Part shown: piece after piece, positions 17,396-26,002 of the stretch
Numbering within the stretch: the first letter of the stretch is position 1
Layout: every line of letters starts with the position of its first letter
Assembly (NCBI GenBank): GCA_964593465.1
Contig: CAZQJY010000001.1
Location: 127,947 to 191,946, forward strand
Direction of reading: 5' to 3'
Source of the DNA: Mycosynbacter sp964593465
GTDB taxonomy: Bacteria > Patescibacteriota > Saccharimonadia > Saccharimonadales > Saccharimonadaceae
Length of the DNA: 64,000 bases
Position numbers and translations under genes: made by a program
Notes under the pieces: model-generated
The model's input: the letters and a program-made list of their open reading frames with translations, nothing else
Told to the model about the DNA's origin: nothing
The model's database searches: none

Positions 17396-18502
17396 CTAGT
17401 TTGCATTGAGTCGTTCATAGAGATCGAGCGCTGCACGAATAGCTTGGTTCATGTTGAAGTATTTGTATGAAGCCAAGCGACCTATGAAGTAGATGCCCTG
17501 CTCTTCGAGCTTTTCTGCCTCTACGCGGTACTTCTCGTATAGGTCACGATTTTCCTGGTTTGGAACTGGATAGTATGGTTCGCCGCCCGCAATAGAGTAT
17601 TCACGCGTGATGGTGGTGACGGGTAGGTCTTGGTTGAAGAATTTTTTGTGCTCGATGATGCGAGTAAATGGATACTGCTCTTCTGGGTAATTGATAACAG
17701 GGAGTTCTTGGTAGCTCTCTGTCTTGAGCGTTTCGTGTTCAAATTCGATAGATCGATACTCAAGCTTGCCGTATTTGTCGCCAAAGTAGGTATCAATCTT
17801 GCCTGTATAGAAGAGTAATCTTGGCTCTGGAAGTGTCATGTCGTGGTAGTCACGGCCTAGGATCACCTGGATGTTTTCGTGATCAAGCATGTTGCGTACC
17901 ATCACAGTGTAGCCTTCTTTGGGAATACCTTCGTATTTATCGCCAAAATAGCGGTCATTGTGGTCGTAACGCACAGGGATGCGCTCCATGACAGATGCAT
18001 CGAGCTCGGCAGGGTATTTGTCCCACTGCTTTTTGGTGTAGTTTTTGAACATTTTTTCGTAGATAACGTCACTACCAATGCGCTTGAGCGCAGATTCTTC
18101 GGAGTTTTTTGGTTCTGTGATTTCTGGGTGTTGTGATTCTACCCATTCTTTGAGCTTTTCGCCGTCTGTCCAGTTTTCACCCAGTACTTCGTTGTAGGTG
18201 TCGATGTTGGTTGGTACGGGTACGAGTTTGCCCTCGACGTTGCTTTTTACACGGTGTTCGTAGGGGATCCATTCTGTGAAACGGCTTACAAATTCCCATG
18301 TTTCATCGTCAGAATCATGGTAGATGTGTGCACCGTATTTTGCCATCAGTACGCCATGCTCATTGATGAAGTCGTAAGTATTGCCGCCAATATGATCACG
18401 CTTGTCGACTACGATTACTTTTTCACCGTCTTCGGCATATTTTCGAGCTATGGTTGCACCGGATAGGCCAGCGCCGACGATAATAATTGGTTTGTCGTTC
18501 AC
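17396..18502 (-). CDS. glf: UDP-galactopyranose mutase
   Basis: The 368-residue flavoenzyme converts UDP-galactopyranose to UDP-galactofuranose. The FAD-binding motif is IIIVGAGLSGATIARKYAED near the N-terminus, followed by DKRDHIGGNTYDF; the C-terminus has YFIGRLASYKYFNMNQAI, all characteristic of UGM. The open frame extends upstream to 18532, but an AAGGAGG (18511-18517) sits 8 nt before a GTG, so GTG at 18502 is the start. With galE nearby it indicates a galactofuranose-containing surface glycan. Confidence 0.95.
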   Translation of the reverse strand: MNDKPIIIVGAGLSGATIARKYAEDGEKVIVVDKRDHIGGNTYDFINEHGVLMAKYGAHIYHDSDDETWEFVSRFTEWIPYEHRVKSNVEGKLVPVPTNIDTYNEVLGENWTDGEKLKEWVESQHPEITEPKNSEESALKRIGSDVIYEKMFKNYTKKQWDKYPAELDASVMERIPVRYDHNDRYFGDKYEGIPKEGYTVMVRNMLDHENIQVILGRDYHDMTLPEPRLLFYTGKIDTYFGDKYGKLEYRSIEFEHETLKTESYQELPVINYPEEQYPFTRIIEHKKFFNQDLPVTTITREYSIAGGEPYYPVPNQENRDLYEKYRVEAEKLEEQGIYFIGRLASYKYFNMNQAIRAALDLYERLNAN

Positions 18503-18589
18503 AAGTTTTTCCTCCTTAGAATATCTCTGCACTAAAATTCGTGTCTTGTAGGTATAACACTTTAAATTATACTACATTTTGAGCGTCCG

Positions 18590-19741
18590 CTAGAGCTTTT
18601 TGTATAAAGGAATGATTTGGTCAACGACGATATGTTCTAGATTAAAATTTTGCTCATAGAGTTTGCGAGCATTTTCGCCCATTTTTTGGCGTGTCGCTGT
18701 TTTTTGTAGCATCGTACGCATGGCTTTTTCAAGTGCCTGGGGATTTTTCGGCGGTACGAGCAGTCCTGTGATGGTATCTTCGACAATCTCGGGATTGCTA
18801 TCGACATTTGAGGCGATGATAGGCATACCGAGCATCGTAGCTTCAAGTAGTCCCATGCTGAAACCTTCTTGGTAGCTAGGTAGCATATAGACGTCTGACT
18901 GTGCAACACGATAGGGTGCGTCTTCTGCTAAGCCATGAAAAATAATACTCGAGTTTGAGCTAGCGAGTTGTTTGTATCTGTCTATGTTTGGACCATCCCC
19001 GTAGACGTCAAGCCGTAGGTTTTTATCGGGATTGTGCCGCGAGAGACTGTTGAATGCCAAAATAGATTCTTTGACACCCTTTGTTTCTACCATACGATTT
19101 GCTAGGCAGAAGCTAAATACATCATCCGGCTTACGTTCTTTATGGGTAATTTTGCGATCGATAACACCATTGTGCACAAGTCGTAGTTTGCTAGTAAATT
19201 TGTGCCGAGAGCCGACATGATTGACGATAAGTTTGCGCTCGTTTCTCGATATGACAATCACATGAGTTGCTAGGGTACCAGCCCAGCGTACAAGCTTACC
19301 CACGGGGTTCTTAAAAGGTGTTGCAACGTCATTGAATATGTACCGTAAGTCCATATGGTCGGTCCACACGATAGACTTGCCTGTAAGTCTGCCTGCGATA
19401 GTGGCTGCTATGAAGTCGTCGCGACCTTGCGGATGTAGTGCCGAAGCGTTTGTTCTGAAGATAAGAACTATATACCAAACGGTGAGTACGAGTTGCCATG
19501 CTAGATATATAGGGAAAAATAGCCCACCATATTTATTCCAATTTTGCTTGTGCCACCACCAGCCGTGCATTGTAGGGATTTTACGGGTGTGTGCGAACTC
19601 AAGTAGTGTCGTGTGACGTGACACGATAATGGGGCTATAATCGTTTTTTAACAAAATAGTCGCAAGACTTACAGGATATGTCTCGGCACCGCCAAAATCT
19701 TGGGGGGCAGCATTGCGGATAATCAAGATAGTCGGTTTCAT
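18590..19741 (-). CDS. GT4 family glycosyltransferase
   Basis: A complete 383-residue GT-B transferase starting MKPTILIIRNAAPQDFGGAE (the glycine loop of the acceptor domain). HVIVISRNERKLIVNH lies mid-protein, and PSYQEGFSMGLLEATMLG provides the donor-site E-x7-E motif. The next gene upstream is the NUDIX hydrolase. Its ATG lies 9 nt after a TACTAT box, suggesting its own leaderless transcript. Its position beside glf and galE makes galactosyl or galactofuranosyl transfer plausible, but the sequence alone does not show it. Confidence 0.9.
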   Translation of the reverse strand: MKPTILIIRNAAPQDFGGAETYPVSLATILLKNDYSPIIVSRHTTLLEFAHTRKIPTMHGWWWHKQNWNKYGGLFFPIYLAWQLVLTVWYIVLIFRTNASALHPQGRDDFIAATIAGRLTGKSIVWTDHMDLRYIFNDVATPFKNPVGKLVRWAGTLATHVIVISRNERKLIVNHVGSRHKFTSKLRLVHNGVIDRKITHKERKPDDVFSFCLANRMVETKGVKESILAFNSLSRHNPDKNLRLDVYGDGPNIDRYKQLASSNSSIIFHGLAEDAPYRVAQSDVYMLPSYQEGFSMGLLEATMLGMPIIASNVDSNPEIVEDTITGLLVPPKNPQALEKAMRTMLQKTATRQKMGENARKLYEQNFNLEHIVVDQIIPLYKKL

Positions 19742-19750
19742 TCTGTCTCT

Positions 19751-19756
19751 ATAGTA
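19751..19756 (-). promoter_or_regulatory. Candidate -10 box for GT4 gene
   Basis: TACTAT on the minus strand, 9 nt before the ATG; weaker match than the other boxes. Confidence 0.35.
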
Positions 19757-19768
19757 CTACAGTTGAGG

Positions 19769-20308
19769 CTAGGTGGTTTGTTCGTGTGCCAAGAAATCTA
19801 CAAGTACGTTAATATCTTCGTAGAGGGTATGTTTCGCAGGTACGTCGTTTGCAACAAATACTTGTAGTTCATCGGGTGGTAGCCAGATTGCTTCTGTGTG
19901 TTCGCTACTGAGTGTGGGCTCTTCATCGGTACGGAGTAGGTAGAAATTACGAAAATAGAATAGGTCACTTGTGGGGATGAACTTCTTGATAAAAGTATAT
20001 TCACCGGGTGTTATATCTATACCAAGCTCTTCTCGTGTTTCGCGGATAAGTGCGTCTTCGTACGACTCACCTTGTAGCATGTGACCAGCAGCACTATGAT
20101 CAAGCGAGCCAGGGAAGAGCTTTTTTTCTGTGGAGCGACGAGGTAGGTATATGTCACCATTTGACCGTTGCAAAAATAACTCTATAACACGCAGATAATG
20201 CCCTGGAGTATTCACTAGGTTCATCATGTCTTTGCGCTGGAGTGTGCCTATCACCTGGTCGTCTGTATCGACAACATCAAGTAGTTCTTGTTCTTCGTGT
20301 TCAAACAT
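19769..20308 (-). CDS. NUDIX hydrolase (isopentenyl-diphosphate isomerase-like)
   Basis: The 179-residue protein begins MFEHEEQELLDVVDTDDQVI and carries a full NUDIX box, GHMLQGE-x7-RETREELGI (G-x5-E-x7-RE-x2-EE-x-G). The N-terminal LLDVVDTDDQVIGTLQRKDM segment is typical of the IDI/YfcD-like branch, which acts on isoprenoid or nucleotide diphosphates. The frame is open further upstream, but the chosen ATG gives an 8-nt overlap with galE and removes residues without family similarity. It is probably co-transcribed with galE; the substrate is unknown. Confidence 0.88.
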   Translation of the reverse strand: MFEHEEQELLDVVDTDDQVIGTLQRKDMMNLVNTPGHYLRVIELFLQRSNGDIYLPRRSTEKKLFPGSLDHSAAGHMLQGESYEDALIRETREELGIDITPGEYTFIKKFIPTSDLFYFRNFYLLRTDEEPTLSSEHTEAIWLPPDELQVFVANDVPAKHTLYEDINVLVDFLAHEQTT

Positions 20309-21311
20309 TGTAGCCGTTTGGGTTGTTCGACTGCCAATTCCAGCTATCGCGACAGGCATCTTCGATGTTGCGTACGGTCTGCCAGTCGAGTTCTTGCTTG
20401 GCTAAATCGGCATCTGCGTAAAATTCTGGTAGGTCGCCGCCGCGTCGGGGTAATACATCGTATGGAATTTCTTTGCCAGATGCAGTTTCAAATGCATGCA
20501 CTAGCTGCAGCACAGACGTACCTTGCCCGCTACCTAAATTGATAGCACGGAAACCTGGCTTGATATGTGTCAATGCTGCCAGGTGACCCTCTGCTAAGTC
20601 ATCAACGTGAATGTAGTCACGCACACCAGTACCATCAACGGTGTTGTAGTCGCCGCCAAACACGCCGAGTTTTTCACGCTTACCCACGGCAACCTGAGTA
20701 ATATATGGCATGAGATTGTTTGGTATGCCGCTTGGGTCTTCACCCATGACTCCGCTTGGATGTGCGCCGATTGGGTTGAAGTAGCGCAAGCTGGTGAATT
20801 CCAGCGCATCATCGCTATCTGCTGTGTCGCTCAAGATCTCTTCGATGATATATTTGGTGCGACCATAGGGGTTGGTGATACCTTGGCCAGCAGGGTACGT
20901 CTCGACATAGGGGATTGGTGCAGAGCCGTAGACTGTGGCGCTAGAGCTAAAGACGAGTTTTTTGACACCATGTTGTTGCATGATATCTAGTAGCACAATA
21001 GTGGAATCAAGGTTGTTTTGGTAGTAGAGAAGCGGTTTTTCGACTGACTCACCAACAGCTTTGAGGCCAGCAAAGTGGATGACGGCGTCAATGGAGTTTT
21101 CGCTAAAGATTTTGTCGAGCGTAGTTTGGTCGCGCAAGTCTGCTTCATAAAAAAGTGGTTTGGCACCAGTTATCTGTTCAATACGATTAAGAACTTCTGT
21201 GCTACTATTTACAAGATTATCGACAGCAATAGGTGTGTGGCCGTTTTCAATAAGTTTGACTATGGTGTGGCTACCGATATAGCCGGTTCCTCCGGTGACA
21301 AGTATATTCAT
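20301..21311 (-). CDS. galE: UDP-glucose 4-epimerase
   Basis: The 336-residue extended short-chain dehydrogenase starts MNILVTGGTGYIGSHT (NAD-binding). It has SSSATVYG and the catalytic YGRTKYIIEEIL (Y-x3-K), plus SLRYFNPIGAH and RDYIHVDDLAEGH, which are specific for GalE. It interconverts UDP-glucose and UDP-galactose, feeding glf. The frame is open about 109 codons further upstream, but the GalE start is clear and lies 7 nt after a TATACT box. Confidence 0.97.
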   Translation of the reverse strand: MNILVTGGTGYIGSHTIVKLIENGHTPIAVDNLVNSSTEVLNRIEQITGAKPLFYEADLRDQTTLDKIFSENSIDAVIHFAGLKAVGESVEKPLLYYQNNLDSTIVLLDIMQQHGVKKLVFSSSATVYGSAPIPYVETYPAGQGITNPYGRTKYIIEEILSDTADSDDALEFTSLRYFNPIGAHPSGVMGEDPSGIPNNLMPYITQVAVGKREKLGVFGGDYNTVDGTGVRDYIHVDDLAEGHLAALTHIKPGFRAINLGSGQGTSVLQLVHAFETASGKEIPYDVLPRRGGDLPEFYADADLAKQELDWQTVRNIEDACRDSWNWQSNNPNGYNV

Positions 21312-21318
21312 ACTACGT

Positions 21319-21324
21319 AGTATA
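21319..21324 (-). promoter_or_regulatory. -10 box for galE
   Basis: TATACT on the minus strand, 7 nt before the galE ATG: a leaderless arrangement. Confidence 0.55.
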
Positions 21325-21374
21325 TCATTTTGCCACTTGCGGTGGGTCGTGAAGTGGTCTATATTGCGAAGTAA

Positions 21375-22328
21375 ATGATAGAGGGATACACGGTGAATAC
21401 AAGAGAGGGTTTGAGGCAATTTGAGCCAACAGGCGAGCTTGATGGTATGAGACGAGATATGACGGCCAGCAGGCCGTTTTACGCTATTGACCCACCTGGC
21501 GCCGCAGAGATTGATGATGCAGTTCGTATTACCCCTCTGGACGATAATAATGCGTTTCGTATAGAGGTAGCGGTCGCAGATGGTACGCAGATAGACCCAA
21601 GCGGTGAGTGCTTTCGCCATGCGCTCAAGGTTGGGCATAGCGTCTATTTTGACTCCACTGATGTAGAAAATCAGCTTATGCTAGACAGAGATGTACTACG
21701 TGCTGTGTCGCTTGGTGGTGCTGCATGTCGCGCCACGGTATTGTCGCAGGTATATGACTATAACGCCCGCAAGCAGGGTGAGTTACAAGTGCAGCCTGCA
21801 TGGGTTGATGTGAAGAATGTTGAATATAGTGAGCCAGACCCTGGGTATATACAGATGGTGCTAGACAGCAGGCGGGCGATTCACTCGCTTGAGCGTGCAG
21901 TTTTTGGCCGTAAGCAAGGCGCTGGGGGTTTCTGGCGACATTCTAATTCTGGTGAGAAGCTGGTGGCTACAAGTATGGCATGGAGCAATCAGGCGATGGC
22001 GGGTTGGTTTATCAAGCATAATGTCCCGGTGATGCTACGAGTCCACCAGCCCGACCAACCGTTCCGTGCAGGAGATGGTGAGGATGCTCGCATTATCCAT
22101 GGACATTACTCACATAGGCGCAAGGGGCATTCGGCGTTTGCAGGAGACTACGCGCATTTTACATCGCCTTTACGTCGGGCGGCGGACCTGGTGATGCATC
22201 AGCAGTGGGCTACTGTGCATACAACGGGTCAGCCGCGCTACAGTGTAGGGCAAATCAAGAAGCTAGCTCGCGCCATGACATTACTACAAGGGCCTGGCGT
22301 GAGTGACGAGTCGCACATAGCGAGTTAG
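21375..22328 (+). CDS. RNB-domain (RNase II/R family) ribonuclease, short form
   Basis: At 317 residues this is only the catalytic RNB domain; the cold-shock and S1 RNA-binding domains of RNase II/R are absent. FYAIDPPGAAEIDDAVRI holds the acidic metal-binding cluster (one family Asp is Glu here), and YAHFTSPLRRAADLVMHQQ is the second signature. The acid cluster suggests 3'-5' exonuclease activity, but without S1 domains the substrate may be special. The start is uncertain: an ATG (chosen) lies 9 nt after a TATATT, and a GTG at 21393 has GAGGGA upstream. It is divergent from galE. Confidence 0.85.
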   Translation: MIEGYTVNTREGLRQFEPTGELDGMRRDMTASRPFYAIDPPGAAEIDDAVRITPLDDNNAFRIEVAVADGTQIDPSGECFRHALKVGHSVYFDSTDVENQLMLDRDVLRAVSLGGAACRATVLSQVYDYNARKQGELQVQPAWVDVKNVEYSEPDPGYIQMVLDSRRAIHSLERAVFGRKQGAGGFWRHSNSGEKLVATSMAWSNQAMAGWFIKHNVPVMLRVHQPDQPFRAGDGEDARIIHGHYSHRRKGHSAFAGDYAHFTSPLRRAADLVMHQQWATVHTTGQPRYSVGQIKKLARAMTLLQGPGVSDESHIAS

Positions 22329-22330
22329 GG

Positions 22331-22336
22331 TATACT
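22331..22336 (+). promoter_or_regulatory. -10 box for cytidylyltransferase-glmS operon
   Basis: TATACT 30 nt before the ATG; a normal leader with AGGAGG follows, in contrast to the leaderless genes. Confidence 0.5.
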
Positions 22337-22366
22337 AGAGAGTAGGAATCTACAGGAGGGACGCAC

Positions 22367-22804
22367 ATGAAAGTAGTGATAGTAAGTGGTTTTTTCAACC
22401 CCCTACATGGCGGACACTTAGACATGATTGAGGCGGCTGCAAAGTTAGGTGATAGGCTGATTGTGATTGTAAACAACGACAAGCAGCAAGTAGAGAAAAA
22501 GGGCAAGGTGATACTCGTTGAGACAAGTCGCGCACGACTTCTTCGAGCGCTGCGTGTTGTCGACGAGGTGTTTATTGCCATAGATGATGACATGACGGTG
22601 ATTCAATCACTTGATTTTCTTGCCAGCCAGTATCCAGACGATGAGCTAATATTTGCCAATGGTGGTGATCGTGATTCGGAAAAAGTAGTGCCAGAAACAG
22701 AAGTATGTGAAAAAAACAACATAGAAATGCTATTTGGTATTGGTGGTGACAACAAGGCTGACTCCTCAACTCGTATCAATCAGGCGTTAGGACATACAAA
22801 GTAG
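22367..22804 (+). CDS. Cytidylyltransferase-fold nucleotidyltransferase
   Basis: A 145-residue single-domain protein of the TagD/RfaE/NadD superfamily. The N-terminal VSGFFNPLHGGHLDMIEAA contains the HxGH nucleotide-binding motif, and SSTRINQ at the end matches the ISSTxIR position. It probably joins a CTP or ATP nucleotidyl group to a sugar or polyol phosphate. It is more distant from TagD than the gene near 27 kb. A strong AGGAGG precedes the ATG, and glmS follows after 1 nt, so an aminosugar or envelope precursor role is likely. The substrate is unknown. Confidence 0.8.
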   Translation: MKVVIVSGFFNPLHGGHLDMIEAAAKLGDRLIVIVNNDKQQVEKKGKVILVETSRARLLRALRVVDEVFIAIDDDMTVIQSLDFLASQYPDDELIFANGGDRDSEKVVPETEVCEKNNIEMLFGIGGDNKADSSTRINQALGHTK

Positions 22805-22805
22805 T

Positions 22806-24632
22806 ATGTGTGGCATCGTAGGCTACATCGGTAACCAGCAGGCGCAGCCGATGCTCATTAGTGGTCTGAAACGGCTCGAATATCGCGGCTATGACTCAGC
22901 TGGTATTGTGACACTTGGTAGTAATAATCGGCCTAATCCAACACTCCTACGTGCCAAAGGTAAGGTGGCTGGGCTTGAGACGCTCGCTGCGACAAAACCC
23001 AGAGAAGACACAGTCGGTATAGGTCATACCCGCTGGGCGACGCACGGCGAGCCTGCTGAGCGCAACGCGCATCCGCATGCAAGTGGCGATGTGTACCTTG
23101 TGCACAATGGTATTATCGAAAATTACAAAGTACTCAAAGAAAAGCTGTCGGATCATGAATTCACAAGTGATACTGACAGTGAGGTGCTTGCTGCGCTTAT
23201 AGCTTCTTTTTACGTTGAGTCAACCAGTCTTGAGAGGGCGGTCATCCAGGCACTGCAGCTCGTAGAGGGAACATATGGTATTGCTGTAGTGTCACATCGC
23301 GAGCCAGACCAGATTATAGTAGCTCGCAAAGGTAGTCCACTTATCATTGGCTTGGGTAAAGACGAGGTAGTGATTGCCAGTGATGCGTCGGCGCTGATTG
23401 GTCATACTACAAACGCAATTTACCTCAATGACGGTGAGTTAGCAGTATGTACTCGTGGTAATGTAGCACTGAAAAATCTTGATGCGCAGCCACTTACTGC
23501 AAAAGTGGAGCAGATTGAAGCCGAGATGTCGGTCATCCAGAAACAAGGCTACGAGCACTTTTTGCTCAAGGAGATTATGGAGCAGCCCATGACGCTCCGC
23601 TCGACGCTGAGTGGACGAGTTGTGCCAGAGGAAAACAGAGCACACCTGGGCGGGCTCAATATGACGGATAACGAGTTGCGGCAGGTAGAACATGTGATTA
23701 TCATTGGTTGTGGTACGGCGTATTATGCGGGCTTACTTGCGTCGTATTACTTAGAGCAGCTGGTAGATGGGCTGACGGTTGACGTAGAGATTGCATCAGA
23801 GCTGCGCTATCGTTCGTTTCATGTGCCCAAAAATTCTGTCGCGTTGGTAGTGAGTCAATCTGGTGAGACGGCTGATACCCTGGCATGTCTACGCGAGGTG
23901 AAGCGGCGCGGTGTGCGTACACTTGGTGTCATTAACTCAGTAGGGTCAACTATTGCACGTGAGGTAGACGGCGGTGTATATGTGCATGCTGGTCCAGAAA
24001 TATCCGTAGCGAGCACCAAAGCTTTTACGAGCCAGGTAGTGGCCATGACGGTATTTGCTCTTCAATTAGCAGAAGCAAGGGGGGTGAGTGCACAAGATTT
24101 ACATGAGTATGTGTCGGAGCTTGCGGAGCTACCCTCTGAGATAGAAAAGGTGTTGATTGAGTTGCCGCATGAAGTGGAAACAGTTGCCAAAAAATATGCC
24201 AATTATGAACATGCGCTATTTCTGGGGCGTGACACGCTATACCCAGTGGCCCTCGAGGGCGCACTCAAGCTTAAAGAAATTAGCTACATACAGGCCGAAG
24301 GTTATGCGGGTGGCGAACTTAAGCACGGACCACTGGCACTGGTAGACGATAGATTCTTTGAGTTTATGTTGCTACAAGACAACTGGTTATTCGACAAAAG
24401 TGTCAGTAATCTAGCAGAAGTAAATGCGCGTGGTGGACACGTATTGGTGATTACCAACAGTGACAAGCAGATCGAAGCCGAGACAATCATTCGCATCGAT
24501 ACTAAGCTAAACTTCTTGGCGCCAATTGTATTCAATGTGGTACAGCAACTGTTTGCCTACTATGTATCGGTGGTGCGCGGCAATGAGATTGACCAGCCAC
24601 GTAATTTGGCCAAAAGTGTAACGGTGGAGTAG
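22806..24632 (+). CDS. glmS: Glutamine-fructose-6-phosphate aminotransferase (isomerizing)
   Basis: Full length at 608 residues. The N-terminal nucleophile Cys2 is in MCGIVGYIG, with GHTRWATHGEP of the glutaminase domain. Two SIS domains follow, with SQSGETADTLACLRE and STKAFTSQV, and the C-terminus ends PRNLAKSVTVE as in the whole family. It makes glucosamine-6-phosphate, the entry to UDP-GlcNAc for peptidoglycan and surface glycans. Its start is 1 nt after the preceding gene, so translation is probably coupled. No glmS ribozyme-like structure could be placed upstream because the two genes abut. Confidence 0.98.
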   Translation: MCGIVGYIGNQQAQPMLISGLKRLEYRGYDSAGIVTLGSNNRPNPTLLRAKGKVAGLETLAATKPREDTVGIGHTRWATHGEPAERNAHPHASGDVYLVHNGIIENYKVLKEKLSDHEFTSDTDSEVLAALIASFYVESTSLERAVIQALQLVEGTYGIAVVSHREPDQIIVARKGSPLIIGLGKDEVVIASDASALIGHTTNAIYLNDGELAVCTRGNVALKNLDAQPLTAKVEQIEAEMSVIQKQGYEHFLLKEIMEQPMTLRSTLSGRVVPEENRAHLGGLNMTDNELRQVEHVIIIGCGTAYYAGLLASYYLEQLVDGLTVDVEIASELRYRSFHVPKNSVALVVSQSGETADTLACLREVKRRGVRTLGVINSVGSTIAREVDGGVYVHAGPEISVASTKAFTSQVVAMTVFALQLAEARGVSAQDLHEYVSELAELPSEIEKVLIELPHEVETVAKKYANYEHALFLGRDTLYPVALEGALKLKEISYIQAEGYAGGELKHGPLALVDDRFFEFMLLQDNWLFDKSVSNLAEVNARGGHVLVITNSDKQIEAETIIRIDTKLNFLAPIVFNVVQQLFAYYVSVVRGNEIDQPRNLAKSVTVE

Positions 24633-24661
24633 ACCGTTTGTGTATATAGACATAAGCTTGG

Positions 24662-24667
24662 TATAAT
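24662..24667 (+). promoter_or_regulatory. -10 box for LCP gene
   Basis: TATAAT preceded by TTGG, 15 nt before the ATG. Confidence 0.55.
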
Positions 24668-24682
24668 GGTCGCTAGTTATTT

Positions 24683-25972
24683 ATGGTTGCTAGAAAAAAA
24701 GTAGGACAAGATATATCAATGAGGCAAGGTGCACCAGTGCATAAGCCTGTTAGTGCAGGCACGGCGCCAAAAGCTGCATCACGGCAACAGGCTGCACGCC
24801 GTCCAGCAGCTGACTTAGCCGGCGTCAGTAAAAGAGATCTAGATGATACTCTCGAGGCAATTGCTCCTCTAGATAATTTGACCAAAAAATCTAGCAACAC
24901 CAAATCACGCAAAAAATGGTCAAAAAAGAAAAAGATTATAGTATGGTCTATCACAGGTATATTGTCTGTACTTCTCTTGATTGGTGTCATTGTAGGTATT
25001 TGGGCACTCCAAAATGGCAACAAGATTTTTCAGGGTGGTGTGTTTGATGCGTTTGTCAAAAAAGAGCCCCTTCAGCGCGATGCAAATGGCCGTAGTAATA
25101 TCGTAATATTTGGTACGTCAGAAGATGACGAAGGACATAAGGGTGCACTACTGACAGATTCCATTATGATATTGAGTGTTAATCAAGATACGGGTGCCTC
25201 AAACATTTTGAGTATCCCGCGAGACTTGTGGGTAGAGTATGATCAGCCGTGTAGCTCTGGCAATCAAGGTAAGATTAACGCCGTATACGTGTGTGCGCTC
25301 GAAAATAATGGTGGCAACGAAGAGGCTGCATCAAAAGCATTTATGTCCAAACTAACGACGGTCACAGGCCTGGATGTACAATACTACGCGCGGCTTAACT
25401 ATACGGTAATTCGCGATACCGTGAACTCATTGGGCGGTATAGAGGTAAATATCGATAGTCGTGACCCTCGTGGTATTTATGACATCAATACCAAACTAAC
25501 GCTACCAAATGGCGTCAATCAGATCGACGGTGAGACGGCACTCAAGCTCTCTAGGGCACGCAATGCAAAAGGTGGCTATGGTCTTGAGCGTAGTAATTTT
25601 GATCGCGAAAAAAGCCAGCGCCTTATCCTAAAAGGCGTACAGAAAAAAGCACTCAGCACTGGTACTCTCGCAAATCCTGTTCGTGTCATGAGTCTACTCG
25701 ACTCATTGGGTAACAACGTGCATACAAATGTAAAAGGCTCCGAGCTACAGACAGTTATCAAGGTAGCGGCTGGTATTCAGCCTGATAACATCGACACAAT
25801 CTCACTGAGCGACACAGAAAATTCGCTTGTGCAGACAGATAGGCAAGGAGCACAGAGTATTGTACGTCCTGTCAAAGGCCTCTTGGATTACTCGGGTATT
25901 ATCGAGTTTGTACTTGCTCAGGTTAAGGCAACCGACGCCGCTAAGGCTCAAAGCCAAACCACCTCTCAGTAG
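24683..25972 (+). CDS. LytR-CpsA-Psr (LCP) family glycopolymer transferase
   Basis: The 429-residue protein has a cytoplasmic Ala/Arg-rich head (~1-85), one membrane span (~92-113, IVWSITGILSVLLLIGVIVG), then the extracellular LCP domain. Family motifs are LLTDSIMILSVN, ILSIPRDLWVEY and the arginine-rich LKLSRARNAKGG...FDREKSQRLI block that holds the polyprenyl-pyrophosphate. LCP proteins move teichoic acid or capsule from the undecaprenyl carrier to peptidoglycan. It lies directly upstream of the teichoic-acid-like block, which fits attachment of that polymer to the wall. Confidence 0.95.
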   Translation: MVARKKVGQDISMRQGAPVHKPVSAGTAPKAASRQQAARRPAADLAGVSKRDLDDTLEAIAPLDNLTKKSSNTKSRKKWSKKKKIIVWSITGILSVLLLIGVIVGIWALQNGNKIFQGGVFDAFVKKEPLQRDANGRSNIVIFGTSEDDEGHKGALLTDSIMILSVNQDTGASNILSIPRDLWVEYDQPCSSGNQGKINAVYVCALENNGGNEEAASKAFMSKLTTVTGLDVQYYARLNYTVIRDTVNSLGGIEVNIDSRDPRGIYDINTKLTLPNGVNQIDGETALKLSRARNAKGGYGLERSNFDREKSQRLILKGVQKKALSTGTLANPVRVMSLLDSLGNNVHTNVKGSELQTVIKVAAGIQPDNIDTISLSDTENSLVQTDRQGAQSIVRPVKGLLDYSGIIEFVLAQVKATDAAKAQSQTTSQ

Positions 25973-25984
25973 TAGTTTTTATGC

Positions 25985-25990
25985 TATTAT
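25985..25990 (+). promoter_or_regulatory. -10 box for first TagF-like gene
   Basis: TATTAT 12 nt before the ATG, in the 30-nt spacer after the LCP gene. Confidence 0.45.
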
Positions 25991-26002
25991 AGACTCTACA
26001 AT

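Noticed and set aside
22255..22593. 112-residue antisense frame opposite the cytidylyltransferase-fold gene
   Set aside because: The plus-strand protein has the HxGH motif and AGGAGG; the antisense frame has no features.
22633..22806. glmS ribozyme upstream of glmS
   Set aside because: The preceding coding sequence ends 1 nt before the glmS ATG, leaving no leader for a ribozyme.
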